Below the pieces are notes generated by a model. It was not told the origin of the DNA. It did not search any database and was given only the letters and a program-made list of their open reading frames with translations. This document shows, piece after piece, positions 20,439 to 29,579 of a stretch of 64,000 nt of DNA. This DNA comes from Azorinus chamasolen (lineage: Eukaryota; Mollusca; Bivalvia; Cardiida; Solecurtidae): NCBI GenBank assembly GCA_963576725.1, contig OY755241.1, forward strand, positions 77,052,701-77,116,700, in the 5' to 3' direction. Positions within the stretch are counted from its first letter, which is position 1; every line of letters begins with the position of its first letter. A program made the translations under genes and the position numbers.

Positions 20439-20675
20439 TCAAGTAAACACTGTTGTGTAAGAGAACACCAAATCTGAATTTGACCAAAAACAATAAGCCC
20501 CTTTTTCCCATGGTTTGTCACATATTTTGCAGGTCCATGATTCATCCTCGTCTCTGTTTGCTAGAGCTATGAATTTGTTTGGCGGCCCTCCCGGCGAGTT
20601 TGCCACAGAATTGCTTGTCGAGCATGTCCTAGAGTTAGGATTCCTTGGTCTTCCTCTTCCATTTCTGTTTGCCAT
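20439..20675 (-). CDS. short ORF with Ser/Asn/Pro-rich start and a CxxC pair
   Basis: An ATG-initiated frame of 78 codons. Residues 1-12 are basic (MANRNGRGRPRN), followed by a Ser/Asn/Pro-rich linker. Near residues 48-54 lies WTCKICDKPWE, a C-x2-C pair that could begin a zinc-binding module. No second cysteine pair follows before the stop, so any zinc finger is incomplete. It may be a first exon, or the start of a retroelement ORF1 (some carry PHD-like fingers). Upstream it meets the 62-bp minisatellite, so no promoter can be judged. The linker and CxxC make it more protein-like than its surroundings; identity is unknown. Confidence 0.3.
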   Translation of the reverse strand: MANRNGRGRPRNPNSRTCSTSNSVANSPGGPPNKFIALANRDEDESWTCKICDKPWEKGAYCFWSNSDLVFSYTTVFT

Positions 20676-20704
20676 ATTTTACTTCAGAATTTGTGCAGTA
20701 GAGA

Positions 20705-21415
20705 CGTTGAGGATTTGGTTAGTGCAAAGCAGCCTTTGCAGTTGAGAATGTTTATTGTAGGAAGGTTTCTGAGGATTTGAATAGTGCAAAGCAGCCTTTG
20801 CAGTTGAGAATGTTTATTGTAGGAAGGTTTCTGAGGATTTGAATAGTGCAAGCCTTTGAAGTTGAGAGTGTTTATTGTAGGAAGGTTTCTGAGGATTTGG
20901 TTAGTGCAAAGCAGCCTTTGCAGTTGAGAATGTTTATTGTAGGAAGTTTTCTGAGGATTTGAATAGTGCAAAGCAGCCTTTACAGTTGAGAATGTTTATT
21001 GTAGGAAGGTTTCTGAGGATTTGAATAGTGCAACGCAGCCTTTGCAGTTGAGAATGTATATTGTAGGAAGGTTTCTGAGGATTTGAATAGTGCAAAGCAG
21101 CCTTTGAAGCTCTCAGAGTGGTAATTCATTCGGTTGCAGTTACGGACAGTTATGTAGAGATGGTGAGATTGTATATTGTAGGAAGATTTTTGAGGACTTG
21201 GTTAGTGCAAAGCAGACTTTGCAACTGAGAATGTATATTGTACGAAGGTTTTTCAAGCACTCGGTTAGTGCAAAGCAGCCTTTGCAGCTGAGAATGTAGA
21301 TTGTAGGAAGGTTTTTGAGGACTTGGTTAGTGCAAAGCAGACTTTGCAGCTGAGAATGTATATTGTAGGAAGGTTTTTCAGGCACTTGGTTAGTGCAAAG
21401 CAGCCTTTGCAGCAC
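20705..21415 (+). repeat. 62-bp minisatellite
   Basis: The unit GAGGATTTGAATAGTGCAAA plus GCAGCCTTTGCAGTTGAGAA and TGTTTATTGTAGGAAGGTTTCT repeats every 62 bases to about 21110. After a short gap, more diverged copies run to 21415. Each unit holds the small inverted repeat GCAAAG-CAG-CCTTTGC. The minus-strand frames across it are periodic artefacts. Confidence 0.95.
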
Positions 21416-21631
21416 TTAGAGTGGCTATTAATTTGGTTGCAGTTTGGACTTATATTGTAGAGTCGGGAACTATGCTGACGTATATTGTAAGGATAGCTAT
21501 GCTGATAAATTTTTTAACCTGTTTGTAGTTATGGAGTATTGGACATTCGTTATAGGGATGCTGTGGACTTGATTAGTGCAAAGAAGCCTTTGCAGCTCTA
21601 AAGGTTGAACATTATTTTTGGTTGCAGTTAT

Positions 21632-21699
21632 GTGTGGGATATTGTACGGTCTTATATGTCCGTCGCGATAGCGACGGACATGACCGTACAATATCACAC
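21632..21699. repeat. hairpin of ~35-bp arms
   Basis: GTGTGGGATATTGTACGGTC ... GTCCGTCGC pairs with GCGACGGACATGACCGTACA ... CACAC, with a small bulge and mismatch and a GAT loop. A compact foldback like others in this window. Confidence 0.85.
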
Positions 21700-22324
21700 T
21701 TGTCGCCAATTAACCTTACTAATAGGTAAATCCTTACAACTCTACACCGTTTAGATAATATTCTCCAGAAAGAAGATAAAATGGCGGAGGTTTTAATTGC
21801 TGCTGACAAATACAGATAAGAGACTCGACTGCAAAAAAAACATATGCCCATTTTAAGAAAAATCTCTCTCTTTTCACAATAAACTGTTATGAACCAGATC
21901 ACTGATACTGTTCTCAGTGAGTGTTAATCAAGATAAGTTCATACCAAAACTTTTATACCAATTTCTTTAGTATACATGTATGTATCAAAATATTGAGAAT
22001 TTGTCACATTTTATACTCTCACGTTTTAGCAGACATCATGTAGATCTCGCATTAAACCTGTTTCTGTTTTCACTTGTAATATTGCCTTGAAAAAAATTAA
22101 TTACCATGACCATATGTCGTCTACATAATCTGACTCTTATCCATTTTATCATTGTCTCCAATTAGAGGGTCAGGCATAAATGACAGGTCTGGCACTAGAT
22201 TTTTTTGTACAGGAATTTAGACCTAAAAGTTATATCAGTTGTTGTATATTCATGGTTCCGCGAGTAAAGATAAGCTCCGCCCACATTGGTTACTGTTGCT
22301 AATCACCCCAAGCTTTCGCACAAA
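21700..22324. other. possible 5' flank of the interrupted gene
   Basis: Mostly unique sequence. AAAATGGCGG (YY1-like) occurs at 21778 and again at 22322 over the start codon of the broken gene. CTCCGCCCACATTGG near 22265 combines an inverted GC box and a CCAAT-type box about 50-60 bases upstream of that ATG. Otherwise no repeat or ORF. Confidence 0.35.
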
Positions 22325-22365
22325 ATGGCGGACACAGATGCTGAGAAGAAGCCGGTGTCAGATTC
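22325..22365 (+). pseudogene. 5' end of a probable SWIM zinc-finger gene, cut by a transposon
   Basis: ATG in a good context (CAAAATGG) opens MADTDAEKKPVSDS, and at GTCAGATTC (22357-22365) a transposon begins. The same nine bases recur at 25522-25530, after which the reading frame continues as LAKIPDNISISFLPIAKPS. Joining across the element therefore restores one frame, which is the main evidence that these are two halves of one coding segment. GC-box and CCAAT-like motifs lie just upstream. This part alone has no recognisable domain. Function is inferred from the downstream half. Confidence 0.55.
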
Positions 22366-23549
22366 GGGGTACGGACAACTTCCCCATAGGGTGATTACCC
22401 CATAGGACTATTCCCCCCTGGATGATTGCCCCCTGGATGACTGCCCCACAATAAAACTGCCAAACTGGGCAATTCCCCCATAGTTATTAAAAATCCCTAA
22501 AAAGTGTTTTTAGTTTTCTTTTTTAGCTCACCAGAGCACAAAGTGCTCAGGGTGAGCTTTTGTGATCACCTGATGTCCGTCGTCCGTCGTCGTGCGTCGT
22601 GCGTCGTGCGTCGTGCGTCGTTCGTCGTTCGTCGTCCGTCGTCAACAATTTGAACCTTTAAAAATCTTCTCCTCTGAATCTATAGGGTGCTCAGCTTTCA
22701 TCTTTGGCACATAGCTTCACCTATAGGTCCTTTACAAAAGTTATATAAATTATGTCCCTGGAGTCAAAATTGGCCCCACCCTGGGGGTGTCAAGTTTTCA
22801 ATAGAAACATATAGTGAAACTTTGAAAATCTTCTTCTCTGAAACTGGAAGGTTCTCAGCTTTGATATTTGGCACATAGCATCATCTATAGGTCCTCTACA
22901 AAAGTTATATAAATCATGTCCCTGGGGTCAAAATTGGCCCCGCCCTAGTGGTGGCAAGTTTTCCGAAGCTGACTGCTGTTTAAACACTAGTATCTTCCTG
23001 GCAAAAACTACATGTCCCAGAGCTTAGATATTTGGTGTATGGATCTACTTAGTTTACCTTTAAGAATTTTGTTAATATCATAGTTCTGAGGTTAAAATTG
23101 GTCCTGCCCTTTGGGTTATACTTTAAAATAGGCTTTTTCACTTCACAAACTGCGGCTAAAGGTTTCTCCTCCAACCCAGTCCACTGAGACTGACCTAGTT
23201 CCAGTGGTTTTACCCTTAGTCTAATCAGTAGAGTAGAAATTGTGTTTAGCCAAATAAATAACAAACACTCATTTTAGATGGAGAAAACTAAGTGGATAAT
23301 TCTCAAAATGCTCTTTGCATATCTATGTCCTGCATTAAGCTCTCAGATATCAATATAGAGTCTTATCAGTATATCTTTTGTGAAGTTTAGCTGAATACAA
23401 GTCAAGTGTTCTATGCTGTAGCATTCTTTATCAGTATTATAGTTGTTTCAGAATTGTTGTCTGCTTGTCTAAGATTGTTCACATTGTTTTTTAATACATG
23501 TCAATCTTACAATTAACTCTCTTGTACAAAACAATTATGAAGTACAATA

Positions 23550-23610
23550 TTGGATTCTGATCTGACACATATGTAATTTGAAGTTACATATGCGTCAGAT
23601 CAGAATCCAA
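23550..23610. repeat. 27-bp-arm hairpin
   Basis: TTGGATTCTGATCTGAC ... CATATGTAA pairs with TTACATATG ... GTCAGATCAGAATCCAA with one mismatch and a 7-base loop. Confidence 0.85.
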
Positions 23611-23707
23611 ACTGTGCTAGGTCTCCCTTTGCACTTTTGATAACAACTGGGATGCCTCCCTTCTGGGTAGACAGCTGATATTTTTAGATCTGGCCTATTG
23701 CACAGAC

Positions 23708-24133
23708 AACCCTTTACTCCAAAATTATGCATTTCTGCACCATTGCAAACAGAGTAGACCCAGATTAGATGGCTCATTTAGTAGCCATATGATCAATCTG
23801 CTCTGTTTACTTATGATATTATATAGTGCAAATTGCATTAAATTATTTCCATTTTTGTGTACAATATACAATGTACTTATAATATGTTTACTTAACCCAT
23901 TCCCTCATATAAATGCCTTTTCATGCATTTGCAAACAGAGCAGACCCAGATCAGGCGGCTCCTTTAGCAGCTGTCTAAATAGGGTCTACTCTGTTTGTTA
24001 ATGGAATTTGAAAGATGTTTTTCATTACTTTCTTAAATGGCTACACTTTCTATTTTTCATTATAACTATTTTGTCCATGAACATTCAGTAGGTATTGAAA
24101 TTTTGAATAAACATAGAACAGTGGAAGGGTTAA
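23708..24133. mobile_element. two adjacent TTAA MITEs
   Basis: The first (about 23708-23895) starts CCCTTTACTCC and is decayed. The second runs from TTAACCCATTCCCTCATATA (23892) to GGAAGGGTTAA (24133) with the GCAAACAGAGCAGACCCAGA core. Confidence 0.7.
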
Positions 24134-24711
24134 AAATAAGTTAAGATATGAATAATAATATGAACTCATGTATCATCATCTTCAGGTCCTTTACAAAAGT
24201 TATATTAATTATGGCCCTGGGGTCAAAATTGGCCCCGCCCCAGGGGTGGGTAGTTTTCAGTAGAAACATATAGAGCAAACTTTGAAAATCTTATGAAACT
24301 GAAAGGTGCTCAGCTTTCATATTTGGCTCATAGCATCATGTCTAAGTCCTCTACAAAAGTTATATAAATTATGCCCCTGGGGTCAAAATTGGCCCGCCCC
24401 AGGGCCGGCTAGTTTTCTATAGAAACATATAGTGAAAACTTTGAAAATCTTCTCCTCTGATAGTCTGGTGAGCGCTTCAGGGCCATTCTGGCCCTCTTGT
24501 TTATATTATAAAATTATCTGATGTTTTTGAAGGCTAAATGCCATATAATTTTCTTTGTGCTGAATAAAATATTGTATTTGTATATCCAATATATCCAATT
24601 TTACTTAAATGCTCCTAACTACCCCCATGGTAATAAAAATCCCTAAAAAAAGTGTTTTTGAATGCTAAAAGGTCAGATAATTTGCTTTATATTTTTCCTT
24701 GATGCTTACTA

Positions 24712-24783
24712 TAGGAGCCGTCTGATCTGGGTCTAATCTGTTAGCAGATGCCTCAAAATGCACTTACATAAGGGAAAGGGTTA
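24712..24783. mobile_element. right end of a TTAA MITE
   Basis: TATAGGAGCCGTCTGATCTG through GGGAAAGGGTTAA; the left half is missing. Confidence 0.65.
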
Positions 24784-25226
24784 ATCCAATTAAAGGTTGA
24801 TAAAGACATTTATCATTACACCATTGTACAACTTCAAAAGCATTAAGTTGCACATCTTAATTTATTACTCTTTTAATCTGGACATACAAACCACAGTGTA
24901 GCTCCTATTAACCCTTATAGCAGTGACCTGTCACCATTTTCTCTTACTTTCGTTTTGGGTACGCTTTTGAGAGACTAATGACTGATCATACAGCTTACAT
25001 TTTGATGAGACGCTATCTTAATCAGCGCCTAATCAGGATCCAAACTGTTAGCAAATACCAGTTAGGTTGCACTTAGCAGGCAAAGGTATTAAAGAATTAT
25101 TAATTCTTCATTTAAGTTGTACAAATTTTTTCTTAGTGTGTACTTTCAAATGGGGATTATGCCCTTTCTTTAGGTTTACATGTACAAATATTTGGAGTCG
25201 ATACAATACATACAAGAGTTCCAATT

Positions 25227-25301
25227 CGAGGGCTTGGTGTAAAACTATTGTAACTCCTTCACAAAGTGAAGGAGTTACAATAGTTTTACACCAAGCCCTC
25301 G
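25227..25301. mobile_element. 75-bp perfect palindrome inserted at AATT
   Basis: Two 36-base arms (CGAGGGCTTGGTGTAAAACT ... TCCTTCAC and its exact complement) flank a 3-base AAA loop. AATT lies directly on each side (25223-25226 and 25302-25305). The homologous copy at 51671-51674 has a single AATT and no palindrome. This shows directly a 75-bp insertion with a 4-bp target duplication, or its precise loss elsewhere. It encodes nothing. Confidence 0.85.
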
Positions 25302-25530
25302 AATTGGTCTACACAGCTTTCTACTAATTTATTTTCATCATATAATTTATTAAATTTTACTTATATATTATTTTTTTACAAAATAATAATATAATTTTTA
25401 TATTGAGGGGCAGTCACCCTATGGGGCAATAATCCTAAAGGGTTATTATCCTAAGGGGCAATTGCCCATAGGGCAATCATCCTATGGGGGAATCACCCTA
25501 TGGGGGAATCACCCTACACTCGTCAGATTC

Positions 25531-25783
25531 TCTGGCCAAAATACCTGATAATATATCTATATCTTTTCTACCGATTGCTAAACCCTCATAAAAAAAAGGT
25601 CCTGGAGAAGGATTTAAATTATTACATGCAATGTTACATTCACGATGTTAAAGTGTCGGACGGAAATGAAGAAATTTGTTTAATGATGCTGGCCTTCTAT
25701 GCGAAAAAACCCCCACAGCATAAACTACACCTCCTTTTAAAAAGAGACACTGTGGACGACTCATGTTGTTCATGTACTGTAGG
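25531..25783 (+). pseudogene. interrupted gene, downstream part: SWIM-type zinc finger beginning
   Basis: The frame from the 22325 ATG, rejoined across the transposon, reaches TAA at 25589 beside an A8 tract (25590-25597). The protein-like sequence continues in a frame shifted by one: KKVLEKDLNYYMQCYIHDV, then KVSDGNEEICLMMLAFYAK, HKLHLLLKRDTVDDS and C-S-C-T-V-G. It ends at a splice-donor-like G|GTATGA at 25784. A C-x-C pair after a Y-x-V-x-V beta-rich stretch is how SWIM domains (CxCx(n)CxH) begin, and the C-x-H would lie on the next exon. Large families of such SWIM proteins exist in bivalves (family knowledge). The frameshift in the A tract may be real decay or a sequencing error. No following exon was identified within the next 400 bases. 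Confidence 0.5.
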
Positions 25784-25789
25784 GTATGA

Positions 25790-26359
25790 TTATAGAATTT
25801 ACATTTTAATTTATTTTTTATTGCAGTCATATCTCAACTTCTAAAGTGTACCTTTCATTATCTCGATTTGAACTAAGTTCGTGGATCGCAAATGGCTGCA
25901 AGTTTTGCAGGTCGCTATAAGTACCATTATTTTTGCGATCAGTTAAGAGATAAGCCATTTATCTATATACATGTATTATGCTTTTATTTAACACCCCGAG
26001 CTATACCAAAAGTGACCATGGGTGTCATAAAATATTACGTAATTTTATGCAATCGTGTGACTTACATGTTTAATCTGTGTTCATTGATGTGTAAATCAGC
26101 GTCCTTTTGGCTATAGCTGTACATGCACGGTTGGGGTGCTAATCCCCACTGATGTGTCAAAGCATACTTTAGTACAGGAATTACATACACACTAAAATAA
26201 GTGAACAGAACATATGAAAAATAATGATATATATATATTTTTTATAGTTAAATTCATTTGAATTGAACAAATTAGATCTTTCATTTATTTTAAAGTCATC
26301 CAAAACACTTTAGAAAATCCATCTTGTTCATACTGAATGGACTTTACTAGAACTACCAT
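25790..26359. other. possible intron; no second exon found
   Basis: AT-rich. A pyrimidine tract ending ATTGCAG at 25825 could be an acceptor, but the sequence after it stops quickly. ATGGCTGCAAGTTTTGCAG at 25892 opens 74 codons without a recognisable domain. Confidence 0.3.
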
Positions 26360-26571
26360 TTAACCCATTCCCTATTGTTGACGCCCCTGAAAAAGTCACT
26401 TTTTGAAACCGTTTTGATAAATACAGTATTTGCTCACGAGACAATGGTTTCAAAACTACACGATTCTAAACTTTCTAAACTTTCCCTCAATTTTCTCTAG
26501 TAAATTCTTCTATTCGGTAGATTTATTCAAAATGGTTGGATCAAAAATTAGCGTATGAGGGAATGGGTTAA
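26360..26571. mobile_element. TTAA MITE, second family
   Basis: TTAACCCATTCCCTATTG to GCGTATGAGGGAATGGGTTAA, with the GAAACCGTTTTGATAAATAC ... CAATGGTTTC inverted repeat. Confidence 0.75.
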
Positions 26572-26799
26572 CAATGATGGATGTTTTTTATATAGAAGAT
26601 TCACCATTCAAAGGGTTAAACTAGTTTCTCAATAATTTAGTAAAACATTTACATTCTTCCGTCTCAACAAAGTTGTTTTTACATATTACATGTTTCACAA
26701 TTTTGGCTATTTCATCTTTTCCTAATTAACACTGGGCCTATGCATGATACGATCACTTCAAGAATATTCGTTATGCCAATTTTTACGGGAAGACAAAAG

Positions 26800-27204
26800 C
26801 TAAAGACAGCTTCTACAGATAACACCAGCTGTCTGATCTGGGTCTACTCTATTTGCAAAATCGTGAAAAGTGTTTATAATTTTTTATAATAACAGGTTAA
26901 AAAGAATAGACTGGAATGTCATGTATCACAAAATATCTATTGTGCGGAAATTTATAACTGTTATCCTGCTTTAACCATTTCCCTTTTCAATATTCCTGTA
27001 AGAAATACTGACATTGTGAATGTTAATTAGCTGGTTTTTTATGTTACCTTTTCAATGATTCGTTTGTTTGACAAAAACTGATCATATCTATATCATATTC
27101 AAAGCAAACAGAGCAAACCCTGATCAGACGGCTCCTTATGTCTGATCTGGGTCTACTCTGTTTGCAAATGCGTGAAAATGCGTTTATATGAAGGAATGGG
27201 TTAA
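26800..27204. mobile_element. MITE right half and a complete TTAA MITE
   Basis: Around 26805-26900 only a right part is kept (TGTCTGATCTGGGTCTACTC). The complete copy runs from TTAACCATTTCCCTTTTC (26971) to GAAGGAATGGGTTAA (27204), with a shortened core palindrome. A further left-end fragment is at 27353-27440. Confidence 0.7.
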
Positions 27205-27629
27205 AACTGATGTCTGCTTAAACTCTGATATGTTGCAATTGTTTCTGTAGATCTACTCCCGATTTGAGTAGATATTGACCGAGGGTTAAATCAAGTTAAA
27301 TCAGAATCCAAGCTGTTAACACATGAAAGCTAGGCACTTAGGCAAGATTAGCCCTTTACTCCATGAATATACATGTGAAAAATAATGACATCGGGAATTA
27401 TAATTGTATTTTTGTAATGGCATTTATATGTGTTATTATGTTATGAATATCCGACGTTTCATAGAACTTATTTCTAACTCAGTTACGAAGGTAGTTACGA
27501 ATGTTTGTGGTTAAATATGGCGGATAGTGACGCGGTGGTACGGACAGAATTTAATGCCGTTCACTGATTGGTAAAAAATAACCGATCGCGGAACCATGAA
27601 TTGGCGACAATTGGTAATGTTGTAGGGAT

Positions 27630-28025
27630 AATGTGGAATTGGTTAGTGCAAAGCAGCCTTTGCAGCTTTTAGGATGGAATTTGTTATATTCTTAAACAAT
27701 ATGCTACTAATGTGTTAATTTAGGGGAGAGCAGCCTTTAGTTAGAGGGTAATGCAAAGTGGCATTCGCAGCTATTTATTTGAATACAACTTAGATTTAGT
27801 GCAAAAAAGTCTTTGCAGCTATATTCTTTTATCTTAGTGCAAAGCAGCCTTTGCAGCAATATTGTACTTCGGGTGTTTGTAATATTCTTTCTTATACTTT
27901 GAGTTACTGGATCAGACAGGAGGTATTAGCATTAGTTAGTACAAAGTATCCTTTGCAGCTTTTTAGTTAATTTCAATGTTGACTGTATGCACATTTATTT
28001 CAAGTGCAAAGCAGCCTTTGCAGCT
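27630..28025 (+). repeat. irregular cluster of GTGCAAAGCAGCCTTTGCAGC motifs
   Basis: The short inverted repeat GCAAAG-CAG-CCTTTGC, as in the 62-bp minisatellite at 20705, recurs with variation near 27645, 27750, 27800, 27840, 27940 and 28005, but without regular spacing. Confidence 0.75.
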
Positions 28026-28175
28026 AGAAGTATTGATTCAGTGGTGAGCAGATGTTTTTCTGTAAAATATTATAGATAATCTTAAACAACCAGACTCTTG
28101 ACACAAATGGTCCCGGATGAATCCCGTCTGTCAGGAGCTTGAAGTTGGTAAAATATATAGAGGATCTGTTGCGAG

Positions 28176-28292
28176 TTGTCTTTTAAGATCACATGTTCCT
28201 AAACGAGCCTTAGAATATGTCATTAAGCGAGCCTTGGCGAGCTTAATAACATTTTCTTGGTGAGTTTAGGAACATGTGATCTTAAAAGACAA
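28176..28292. repeat. 29-bp-arm perfect hairpin
   Basis: TTGTCTTTTAAGATCACATG and nine further bases pair exactly with 28264-28292. The loop contains weaker pairing and GCGAGCC / GGCGAGC words like the hairpins near 12.6-12.9 kb. Confidence 0.9.
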
Positions 28293-28376
28293 CGAGCATC
28301 AGATTCTTTTTCTCACATATCAAAAAAAGTGTATTTTCGCCGTTTAAATGACATGTAAACATAGGTTTCCATGGTG

Positions 28377-28384
28377 TGACGTCA
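28377..28384. promoter_or_regulatory. perfect CRE (TGACGTCA)
   Basis: The octamer follows GTTTCCATGGTG, a partial RFX half-site. It lies just beyond the 3' end of the minus-strand pseudogene. A motif match only. Confidence 0.25.
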
Positions 28385-28402
28385 TATATGACCTCATACA
28401 TT

Positions 28403-29080
28403 TTAAAGTGATCTTACACATGTTACAGTTAAGGAAATCTGAACCTGTTGTTCTAACTTGGAGATAAGGGAAGGTATGTGAGAAATAATTCTCCCTCTAC
28501 GGGTCCTGGCTTTCCCGAGGTCAACGTTAAACTTTGGGGTCACTTGCCCTGTTTCTGAATTTATTTCTTCCAGTTCAATGTTTAGGTTTTCTATGCTTTT
28601 CATTAGTTGGTCTTCTTCTGGCTGGAATTCTGGCGTAGTTGGGAATCCTCTCAGGTTGTTCCAACAGATTAAGGAGTAGTATGTGATGCCAAGAATCACA
28701 ACTTCTGCTTCAAGTTAGACAGTAAATATTGCTTGATTTCTTTATATTTTTGAATTATGTGTTCTGTAGATTGGTTTAATGTTATTTTCCCGCCTTGGCC
28801 CTATTTTGTGAGGTCACAAGTGCCCAGCCACACATATGCCTTCACTTGGGTTGTGTTTGCTGTTGCCCTCTCGTAGTTACTTCTTAGCCAGAGTAGAGTT
28901 TCGTTTAGCTTTATTCCAGGATTGCACACCCAGATGACATTGAAGCCTAGTGAGATTATATCCTGGTGTCGTTCAAGATATCTGCTCTTACTGTCTATAA
29001 TCAATGCAGTCTTCTCCGGTCTCTTTTCGCGGAGCAGAGCACTTATCTTGTTCCTCGTCTTTTCCGCTGTCTTATCTTAC
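28403..29080 (-). pseudogene. SGNH-hydrolase-like protein, decayed
   Basis: On the minus strand a frame from about 29080 reads NKISALLREKRPEKTA, then LIIDSKSRYLERHQDII and YVWLGTCDLT, before a stop near 28802. After a frame change, the sequence downstream continues with ITYYSLICWNNLRGFP, a charged helix-like stretch (EEDQLMKSIENLNIELEEIN) and a basic segment (KARTRRGR). The D-S near the N-terminus and the G-T-C-D block match the positions of the SGNH block I (GDS) and block III (GxND) motifs. The Y-Y-S ... W-N stretch fits the following part of the fold. Similar uncharacterised proteins occur in molluscs and corals, some tied to mobile elements (recalled). The frame change and the missing block V D-x-x-H argue for a relic. 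The start codon is unknown. Confidence 0.4.
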
Positions 29081-29164
29081 CTTTTTTCTGTCATGTGTCT
29101 CTTACTGAGAGGTTATCAAGAAAATAAAAGATGGACTTCACAGTTAATGTTAGTATGTTATTAC

Positions 29165-29460
29165 GAGTGCGAAGCAATTTAAATGCTATATTTCTGTTGT
29201 CTAAAATGTGGTGGCACAACCCATTGTGTTGATTTAATGCGACAACTGCCAGAGTATTTCAGATTTGTGCATAATTTCTATTGCATGTTGTTTTTATTAA
29301 GAGACAGTTTAAAGAACAGAGAGCAAAATTATCCCAAGTTATTGTTAAAAGAGTGCGAAGCGACCTTCACAGCCCCCTGTTCTAATATTTTCTAAGTTTC
29401 AGTATATATAATTTCTTTTATATGTAGAGCGAAGAGTGCGAAGCGACCTTCGCAGCCCCC
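29165..29460 (+). repeat. GAGTGCGAAGCGACCTTCGC motif repeats
   Basis: GAGTGCGAAGC words occur near 29165, 29351 and 29431, two of them extended to GACCTTCRCAGCCCCCT. The inverted repeat GCGAAG-CGA-CCTTCGC parallels the GCAAAGCAGCCTTTGC motif nearby. A ~190-bp spacing separates the first two. Confidence 0.6.
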
Positions 29461-29579
29461 TATTCTAATGTCTTATAAGTTTCAATACAAGTTTTGTATG
29501 TGTAGCTTCACTGAGAGGTTGTAAAAGAGCAAGTAATCAAAATTATTCTAGTGTACCTATTTATTATTATTCTTTATTT

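Larger units (their letters stand above)
22527..24505 (+). mobile_element. TAGCTCACC element with internal tandem repeats, nested
   Basis: Starts TAGCTCACCAGAGCACAAAG with a short hairpin (GAGCAC-AAA-GTGCTC), followed by GTCGT-type runs of GTCCGTCGTGCGTCG. Diverged units of CAAAATTGGCCCCGCCC and CTACAAAAGTTATATAAATT follow. It ends in GGTGAGCGCTTCAGGGCCAT and CTCTTGTTT. A relative lies at 29580-31480. MITEs at 23708-24133 sit inside it. This start-hairpin-array-tail layout is familiar from bivalve genomes (recalled). Confidence 0.65.
22366..25521. mobile_element. 3.16-kb non-autonomous DNA transposon with 9-bp target duplication
   Basis: Flanked by GTCAGATTC on both sides. The termini are GGGGTACGGACAACTTCCCC at the left and, in reverse complement from the right, GAGTGTAGGGTGATTCCCCC. 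Both continue into repeated CCCATAGGGTGATT words, so the inverted repeats are built of short subrepeats. The right ~650 bases occur again, inverted, at 51455-52042, confirming the GAGTGTAGGG terminus. No transposase ORF is visible. Nested inside are a TAGCTCACC element, TTAA MITEs, a hairpin and a 75-bp palindrome. A 9-bp duplication would fit a Mutator-like element, but the superfamily is not established. Confidence 0.75.

Noticed and set aside
20684..21415. Minus-strand frames with repeated TNQ-type residues
   Set aside because: The 62-bp period does not divide by three, and frames shift with every indel; the pattern is the minisatellite, not a repeat protein.
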